From positions 1 through 9,811 of the forward strand of contig JALVFB010000206.1 in assembly GCA_027030295.1 (NCBI GenBank): 9,811 nt of DNA, read 5' to 3'. The notes beneath the pieces are model-generated. The model ran no database searches and was not told the origin of the DNA. It saw only the letters and a list, made by a program, of their open reading frames with translations. This document shows positions 6,283 through 9,811 of this stretch, piece by piece (position 1 is the stretch's first letter; each line of letters starts with the position of its first letter). This DNA is from Hyphomicrobiales bacterium (GTDB taxonomy: Bacteria > Pseudomonadota > Alphaproteobacteria > Rhizobiales > Aestuariivirgaceae). The position numbers were made by a program, and so were the translations under genes.

Positions 6283-6283
6283 A

Positions 6284-6318
6284 GGAAACGTTTCCAACGG
6301 CGGAAACGGGGAGAAACG
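6284..6318. promoter_or_regulatory. GGAAACG repeats with a 12-bp palindrome, hspQ-recO intergenic
   Basis: GGAAACGTTTCC (6284-6295) is a perfect palindrome. The same GGAAACG recurs at 6302-6308 and as AGAAACG at 6312-6318, just before the recO start at 6320. The array lies directly upstream of the candidate hspQ promoter, so it could be an operator for either gene. The last unit overlaps the recO ribosome binding area (GGGGAG 6308-6313). Confidence 0.45.
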
Positions 6319-6319
6319 C

Positions 6320-7051
6320 ATGCACTGGCGGGACGAGGCCATCATCATCGGCACGCGCCGGCATGGCGAAAACCACGTCATCGCCGAGGTCTTCACTCGC
6401 GATCATGGACGCTGGCGGGGAATGGTTCATGGCGGGGCGGGGCGGCGCAAGCGCGCCTGGCTGCAGGCGGGCAACGTCGCGCGGGCGGAATGGCGGGCGC
6501 GCACGCCGGAGCAACTGGGCACGCTGGCGCTGGAGCCGGCGGCCCAGCATGCCGCCGGAGCGCTTGAGAACAGGGTGGCGCTGGCGGCGTTGCAGGCGGT
6601 GGTGGCGGCGCTGGCGCTGTGTCCGGAGCGGGAGGCGCATCCGCGCCTGTTCGATGGCGCGACGCTGGTGCTGGCGCATCTGGACGCGCCTCTCTCCTGC
6701 ACGGCGCTGCTGGCGCGGTTCGAGCTGGCGCTGCTGGCGGAGCTGGGCTATGGGCTTGATCTCTCGCGCTGCGCGCTCACCGGCGCCAGCGACGACCTGG
6801 CCTGGGTGTCGCCCAGAACCGGACGGGCGGCCAGCCGGCAGGCGGGAGCGCCGTGGGCGGACAGGCTGCTGGCGCTGCCGGCCTTCCTGCATGCGCACAA
6901 CGCCCCGCCGCCAAGCGTGGCGGACATCGCCGCCGGGTTGCGGCTGACGGCCCATTTCCTGACGAATCGGTTGTTCGCGCCCCAGGGCAAGGCGCTTCCC
7001 GCCGCGCGGCTGCGGCTGCCGGAGCTGCTGTCGAAGAGCGCGGAAGAATGA
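6320..7051 (+). CDS. recO: DNA repair protein RecO
   Basis: A 243-residue cytoplasmic recombination mediator that works with RecR (and RecF) to load RecA on SSB-coated single strands during gap repair. The N-terminal OB-fold part shows MHWRDEAIIIGTRRHGENHV and VFTRDHGRWRGMVHGG. The C-terminal helical part has FELALLAELGYGLDLSRCAL and TGASDDLAWVSPRTGRAASR, then LLALPAFL, characteristic of alphaproteobacterial RecO. The length agrees with the family (about 240). The four cysteines of the zinc finger found in some RecO proteins are absent, which is usual for many proteobacterial versions. The start follows GGGGAG at 6 bases. The middle (about 55-135) is very Ala/Leu-rich. era and rnc, which commonly precede recO, are not here; the upstream neighbour is divergent hspQ. 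Confidence 0.93.
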   Translation: MHWRDEAIIIGTRRHGENHVIAEVFTRDHGRWRGMVHGGAGRRKRAWLQAGNVARAEWRARTPEQLGTLALEPAAQHAAGALENRVALAALQAVVAALALCPEREAHPRLFDGATLVLAHLDAPLSCTALLARFELALLAELGYGLDLSRCALTGASDDLAWVSPRTGRAASRQAGAPWADRLLALPAFLHAHNAPPPSVADIAAGLRLTAHFLTNRLFAPQGKALPAARLRLPELLSKSAEE

Positions 7052-7135
7052 CGCCGCCCGGCCACCGCCGTTTCACGCTCCGAAAGCCGAGGGGGACGTA
7101 TTTACCACTTTCCGCCATATGTGGCATTTATCATC

Positions 7136-7164
7136 TTGACCGAATATGAGGGGCTCTTCATATT
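7136..7164 (+). promoter_or_regulatory. ArsR promoter with overlapping operator
   Basis: TTGACC (7136-7141), exactly 17 bases, then CATATT (7159-7164) form a good sigma-70-type promoter. A perfect inverted repeat, AATATGA (7143-7149) and TCATATT (7158-7164), with an 8-base spacer fills the interval and covers the -10. A bound dimer there would block RNA polymerase, the expected autorepression of an ArsR-family gene. The predicted start point falls at about 7170-7172, that is at the ATG. A second small palindrome, GCCATATGTGGC, lies upstream at 7114-7125. Confidence 0.65.
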
Positions 7165-7170
7165 GGGGGC

Positions 7171-7569
7171 ATGAAACACGTCATGGAACAGCAAACGCAC
7201 TTCTTCCACGCGCTTTCCAACGACATCCGGCTGCGCATCGTGCTGCTGCTGGCGACCGAGCCGCAGCTCTCGGTCTGCCAGCTGGTGCGCATTCTGGATC
7301 TGCCGCAGCCGAAGGTGTCGCGGCATCTGGCCGTATTGCGGGAATCCGGGGTCGTGGCCGTGGACAGGAAGGCGCAATGGATCTGCTATCATCTGGCCGG
7401 CGCGCTGGAGCCGTGGCAGCGCGAAGTGGTGGAGGCCACGCGCAAGAGCCTGCTGGACGACGAACAATATCAGACCGACCAGCGCATGCTGGAAGAGATT
7501 CGCGAACGGGCGCGGCAGCGGAACCATCCCTGCGCCCCGGTGCAGCACGACAAGGAGGAAGCGGCATGA
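7171..7569 (+). CDS. ArsR/SmtB-family transcriptional repressor
   Basis: A 132-residue winged-helix regulator. ArsR-family dimers repress their own operons and release DNA when a metal, metalloid or thiol-modifying compound binds. Visible are FFHALSNDIRLRIVLLLA (11-28), LSVCQLVRILDLPQPKVSRH with the recognition helix (33-52), LAVLRESGVVAVDRKAQWICYHL (the wing, 53-75), and a charged C-terminal helix ending in NHPCAPVQ. The arsenite triad of R773 ArsR (CVCxxC pattern) is broken: Ser34, Cys36 and Val39. The only cysteines are 36, 72 and 121, so the classic arsenic site is incomplete and thiol-based sensing is possible. No arsenic genes are nearby. ATG 7171 has poor Shine-Dalgarno spacing; Met5 (7183) is an alternative. 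The stop overlaps the next start (ATGA), implying coupled translation. Confidence 0.88.
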   Translation: MKHVMEQQTHFFHALSNDIRLRIVLLLATEPQLSVCQLVRILDLPQPKVSRHLAVLRESGVVAVDRKAQWICYHLAGALEPWQREVVEATRKSLLDDEQYQTDQRMLEEIRERARQRNHPCAPVQHDKEEAA

Positions 7570-7769
7570 CGGCGCAAAGCCTGACCATGACCCTGGCGGG
7601 AGCCTTCGTGCTCATCAGCCTCATCCTGGCTCATTTCTTCGGGCAGGCGGACCTGTCGCAGCCGAGCTGGCTGTGGTTCACCCTGTTCGTGGGGGCCAAC
7701 CTGTTCCAGGCCGGGCTGACCGGTTTCTGTCCGCTGACGAAGATCCTGAAGCGCCTCGGCTTTGCCTGA
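7566..7769 (+). CDS. YgaP-type transmembrane (DUF2892) protein
   Basis: A 67-residue inner-membrane protein with two predicted helices (about residues 7-25, LTMTLAGAFVLISLILAHF, and 36-52, LWFTLFVGANLFQAGLT), then GFCPLTKILKRLGF. The GFCP-LxxxLKRLG ending matches the transmembrane module of YgaP-like proteins (DUF2892). In E. coli YgaP this module is fused to a rhodanese domain, encoded with the ArsR-type regulator ygaV and linked to sulfur chemistry; here it stands alone. AAGGAGG at 7552-7558 is a strong ribosome binding site 7 bases before the ATG, and the ATG overlaps the stop of the regulator gene. The pair forms one operon closed by the terminator at 7804-7836. Its biochemical role alone is unknown; Cys55 is the only cysteine. 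Confidence 0.85.
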   Translation: MTAQSLTMTLAGAFVLISLILAHFFGQADLSQPSWLWFTLFVGANLFQAGLTGFCPLTKILKRLGFA

Positions 7770-7803
7770 GCGCGCGGCCACTCTGACCGAAACAACATGC
7801 CTC

Positions 7804-7836
7804 GCCCGCGGGAGCTTTCAGCGCCTGCGGGCTTTT
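7804..7836 (+). terminator. Intrinsic terminator of the ArsR operon
   Basis: GCCCGCGGG (7804-7812) pairs with CCTGCGGGC (7824-7832) through 9 base pairs, including one wobble, around an 11-base loop, and is followed directly by TTTT (7833-7836). This is a textbook layout placed 34 bases after the operon's last stop codon. Confidence 0.8.
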
Positions 7837-7840
7837 CGTC

Positions 7841-7869
7841 TTGCGGCCCGGAAACTTCAATGCCATACT
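7841..7869 (+). promoter_or_regulatory. Possible promoter of the unknown protein/Crp-Fnr unit
   Basis: TTGCGG (7841-7846), 17 bases, then CATACT (7864-7869) lie just after the terminator and 34 bases before the ATG at 7904. The -10 matches 4 of 6 and the -35 only 3 of 6, so it is a weak candidate. I see no TTGAT-N4-ATCAA (FNR/Dnr) box near it. Confidence 0.3.
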
Positions 7870-7903
7870 GGCAGGCGCAGTCGATCGGGAAGAGGTGAGG
7901 ACG

Positions 7904-8344
7904 ATGACGGCGGCTTCCTATGAAGCGCTGTATGGCGGGCATTTGAAAGGATTGTTGCAGTGGCGACAATTCGATGACCTGTGGGCTCGCTTGCGCGAAG
8001 AGCCGGAAGGCTGGTTCGTGCGCGACTTCTCCGATCGCTCCATTCCCGAACATCCCACGCCGGCAGCCGAATTCCTGGCCTTCCTGGACGAGGCGGAGGC
8101 TTTCCTGCGGCGGCGCCACCGCGAGGATTACTGCGGCTTCATCTACCTGGACGACACGGGAAACCCCACCTTTATCAAGGTGTTCGATCCGCGCAAGATG
8201 GGGAGTTCATGCAGTTGCAGCACGGAGCCGGTACCGCCGCGCTGGACCATCTCGCGCACACGCCCGGTGCTGGCGGCCGATCTCGCTCCGCCGCAAGAGA
8301 AAGAGGAACGGAAAGGCATTCTGGCGCGGCTGTTCGGGAGCTGA
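7904..8344 (+). CDS. Conserved-looking protein of unknown function
   Basis: A 146-residue soluble protein without signal peptide or membrane segment. I do not recognise a named domain. It resembles from memory uncharacterised proteobacterial proteins with a YxALYGGHLxGLLxW start and an REDYCGxIYxDD middle. Features are ASYEALYGGHLKGLLQWRQ (4-22), LWARL (26-30), GWFVRDFSDRSIP (36-48), PAAEFLAFLDEAEAFLRR (53-70), REDYCGFIYLDD with Cys77, TFIKVFDPRKMGSSCSCS with Cys103 and Cys105, and PPRWTISRTRP (111-121). The C-terminal 20 residues are charged and probably disordered. The start at 7904 follows GGTGAGG at a suitable distance. It is 21 bp ahead of the Crp/Fnr-type regulator on the same strand, so the two are probably co-transcribed. 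A redox or metal role for the cysteines is only a guess. Confidence 0.75.
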   Translation: MTAASYEALYGGHLKGLLQWRQFDDLWARLREEPEGWFVRDFSDRSIPEHPTPAAEFLAFLDEAEAFLRRRHREDYCGFIYLDDTGNPTFIKVFDPRKMGSSCSCSTEPVPPRWTISRTRPVLAADLAPPQEKEERKGILARLFGS

Positions 8345-8365
8345 CCTTACGGCGGCGGGGGACGC

Positions 8366-9130
8366 ATGACGGCAGGAAGCAACAGAGCGGCTGAAGTGCT
8401 CATGAACATTCACGAACACGCCCTCGATGAACAGGACATGGCCGCCGTCCGGCAAGTGCCCCTGTTCGCCGGGCTGTCCGATATCGAGTTGCGCGACGTG
8501 CTGGGCAACGCCCTGCCCCGCGACTTCCCGCGTGGCAAACTGCTGTTTCAGCATGGCGACGATGCCGAGGCGTTCTACATCATCCTGGACGGCCTGGTGA
8601 AGGTAATGCGCCACGCGCCCGATGGCAGCGAGGTGATCCTGGGCGTGTTCGGGCGCGGCAACGCCATCGCCGAGGCCAGCGTGTTCCTGGAGGGCAAATA
8701 TCCCGCCACCGCCGAGCTGGCGGCGGATTCGCGGCTGTTGCGGGTGCCCATTCCGCACTTTCGCGAGGTGCTGCTGCGCAATGCCCATTTGGCCATGAGC
8801 ATGCTGAAGGCGGCCTATCATCGCATTGGCTACCTGGTTTCGGAGCTGGAGCATCTGAAATCGCAGACGGGATGCCAGCGGGTGGCGGATTTTCTCCTCG
8901 GGCTGTGCCCGGATAGGGATGAAGGCAGGGTGCATGTCCAGTTGCCCTATGAAAAGGGCCTCATCGCGGCACGCCTGGGCATGAAGCCGGAGAGCTTCTC
9001 ACGCGCGCTGAAGCGGCTGAAGCAGATGGGCATCGAAATTCACCGCGATCACGTGATCGTGCCCGACATGGCGGCATTGCGCCAGTTCGCCGAAACGGGC
9101 GAGATCTGCAAGAAGCCGGTGGCGGGATGA
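8366..9130 (+). CDS. Crp/Fnr-family transcriptional regulator, Dnr-like
   Basis: A 254-residue regulator with an N-terminal cyclic-nucleotide-binding-like sensor domain (about 30-145), a dimer helix (about 135-165) and a C-terminal winged helix (about 165-235). Visible are VPLFAGLSD, LLFQHGDDAEAFYIILDGLV, VILGVFGRGNAIAEASVFLE, KYPATAEL, SQTGCQRVADFLLGLCP, and the recognition helix in LIAARLGMKPESFSRALKRL. The FGE...RSA residues that hold cAMP in CRP are replaced, and the N-terminal iron-sulfur cysteines of FNR are absent, while AEA-F-x-KYPATAE resembles Dnr-type nitric-oxide/heme sensors. The recognition motif E209-xx-S212-R213 is that of FNR, predicting a TTGAT-N4-ATCAA target. No such site is seen in the window, so targets lie elsewhere. 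ATG 8366 follows a G-rich stretch; ATG 8402 is an alternative. Confidence 0.87.
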   Translation: MTAGSNRAAEVLMNIHEHALDEQDMAAVRQVPLFAGLSDIELRDVLGNALPRDFPRGKLLFQHGDDAEAFYIILDGLVKVMRHAPDGSEVILGVFGRGNAIAEASVFLEGKYPATAELAADSRLLRVPIPHFREVLLRNAHLAMSMLKAAYHRIGYLVSELEHLKSQTGCQRVADFLLGLCPDRDEGRVHVQLPYEKGLIAARLGMKPESFSRALKRLKQMGIEIHRDHVIVPDMAALRQFAETGEICKKPVAG

Positions 9131-9178
9131 ACGTTCGCTTCACGCCCTCGCCCGTCCTTCACACTTCGGAAGAATGAG

Positions 9179-9206
9179 CGCCCGCTCTTGCGCACGGGCG
9201 GGGTTT
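9179..9206 (+). terminator. Probable terminator after the Crp/Fnr gene
   Basis: CGCCCG (9179-9184) and CGGGCG (9195-9200) form a 6-bp stem with a 10-base loop, followed by GGGTTTCG. The T tract is short, so termination may be partial. It lies 48 bases after the regulator's stop codon and before the dusA start, separating the two units. Confidence 0.5.
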
Positions 9207-9246
9207 CGTGCTTTCGCCGGGAGGCATGACCGTCCGGAACAAGCGC

Positions 9247-9811
9247 ATGAACATGCATACGCCACAAAACTGGCCGAAAACCTTTTCCGTCGCCCCGATG
9301 GTGGACTGGACGGATCGGCACTGCCGGTTCTTCCACCGCATCCTGACGCGCCGCGCGGTGCTCTACACCGAGATGCTGGCGGCGGCCGCCGTTTTGCGCG
9401 GCGACCGCGCGCGGCTTCTGGACTTCAGCCCGGAGGAACACCCGGTGGTGGTGCAATTGGGCGGCTCCGACCCCGCGCAAATGGCCGAGGCCGCCGCCAT
9501 CTGCGCCGAGTGGGGCTATGACGCCATCAACATCAACGTCGGCTGTCCGTCCGACAAGGTGCAACAGGGGCGCTTCGGCGCGGTGCTGTTCAGGGAGCCG
9601 CGGACGGTGGCGGCCTGCGCGAGAGCCATGGCGGAGGCGGTAAAGGCCACGGGGCGGGCGGTGCCCATCACGGTGAAATGCCGCATCGGGGTGGACGAGA
9701 TCGATTCCGACGAGGCGCTCGCCGGCTTCATCGACACGGTGGCCGCGGCCGGGGTGCGCACCTTCGTCATTCATGCGCGCAAGGCCATCTTGGGGGGGCT
9801 GAATCCGAAGG
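9247..9811 (+). CDS. dusA: tRNA-dihydrouridine synthase A (3' truncated by window)
   Basis: The frame stays open to the window end and gives the first 188 residues of an FMN-dependent enzyme that reduces uridine to dihydrouridine in the tRNA D-loop (positions 20/20a for DusA). Diagnostic stretches are FSVAPMVDWTDRHCRFFHR (13-31), YTEML (40-44), HPVVVQLGGSDP (65-76), INVGCPSDKVQQGRFGAVL with the catalytic Cys100, VPITVKCRIGVDE with Lys144, and FVIHARKAILGGLNPK with His176. The GRFGAVL and HARKA-xxGLxPK patterns point to DusA rather than DusB or DusC. The start is uncertain: in-frame ATGs lie at 9226, 9247 and 9253. GGGAGG at 9219-9224 sits too close to the first, and family homology begins soon after 9253. 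A typical DusA is about 330 residues, so a little under half is missing. Confidence 0.92.
   Translation, partial: MNMHTPQNWPKTFSVAPMVDWTDRHCRFFHRILTRRAVLYTEMLAAAAVLRGDRARLLDFSPEEHPVVVQLGGSDPAQMAEAAAICAEWGYDAININVGCPSDKVQQGRFGAVLFREPRTVAACARAMAEAVKATGRAVPITVKCRIGVDEIDSDEALAGFIDTVAAAGVRTFVIHARKAILGGLNPK

Noticed and set aside
5888..6955. 355-codon minus-strand frame ending as HspQ
   Set aside because: Only the last 110 residues match a family; the rest is antisense to recO, and the internal ATG at 6220 has a good ribosome binding site.
7146..7769. 207-codon frame ending as the DUF2892 protein
   Set aside because: The upstream part is an out-of-frame reading of the ArsR gene; the ATG at 7566 has a strong AAGGAGG and matches the family start.
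7770..8365. FNR/Dnr-type box (TTGAT-N4-ATCAA) near the regulator unit
   Set aside because: I looked for the half-sites upstream of the unknown gene and the regulator and in other intergenic regions, and found no paired match.
1..9811. tRNA or rRNA genes, CRISPR array, transposase, integrase or phage genes
   Set aside because: No cloverleaf pattern, regularly spaced repeat array or recognisable mobile-element protein was seen by eye on either strand.

Overview
The window is a GC-rich (roughly two-thirds G+C) stretch of bacterial chromosome. The best fit is an alphaproteobacterium, or a near relative, of a lineage I cannot name. The pointers are an alphaproteobacterial-type RecO, HspQ, a DUF4424 remnant, a YejA-type peptide-binding protein, and several intergenic palindromic repeats of the kind scattered through alphaproteobacterial genomes. 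Most genes are core housekeeping genes. I see no transposase, integrase, phage gene, toxin module or CRISPR array, and no clear new multi-gene system.

Layout. 1-447 is the 3' end of dnaJ. 448-1269 is a long non-coding, repeat-rich gap. It holds short tandem repeats starting at the dnaJ stop codon, a head-to-head pair of palindromic elements, a strong 15-bp-arm hairpin, two degenerate REP-like units, and a decayed copy of the first 16 or so codons of the next gene. 1270-2106 is a MoeB/ThiF-type adenylyltransferase without the usual zinc cysteines. It converges, 1 bp apart, on amiC (minus strand, periplasmic cell-wall amidase). 3455-4026 holds the amiC leader, hairpins and a C-terminal remnant of a DUF4424 gene. 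4027-5838 encodes an exported YejA-like solute-binding protein without its permease genes. It converges on hspQ (minus strand), which is divergent from recO across a 99-bp region with GGAAACG repeats and a 12-bp palindrome.

The right third holds small regulatory units. An ArsR-family repressor (7171-7569) overlaps by 4 bp a 67-residue membrane protein of the YgaP-transmembrane/DUF2892 type. Its promoter carries an inverted repeat spanning the -10 region and starts transcription almost at the ATG. A good intrinsic terminator ends that unit. Next come a conserved-looking cytoplasmic protein of unknown function (7904-8344) and, 21 bp later, a Crp/Fnr-family regulator that lacks FNR iron-sulfur cysteines and CRP cAMP residues, resembling Dnr-type nitric-oxide/heme sensors. 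After a weaker terminator the window ends inside a dusA-like tRNA-dihydrouridine synthase gene.

The points most worth a second look are the ArsR/YgaP-membrane operon with its probable leaderless start, the unknown protein paired with a Dnr-like regulator, the zinc-less MoeB with its decayed duplicate 5' end, and the structured intergenic DNA at 440-1194.
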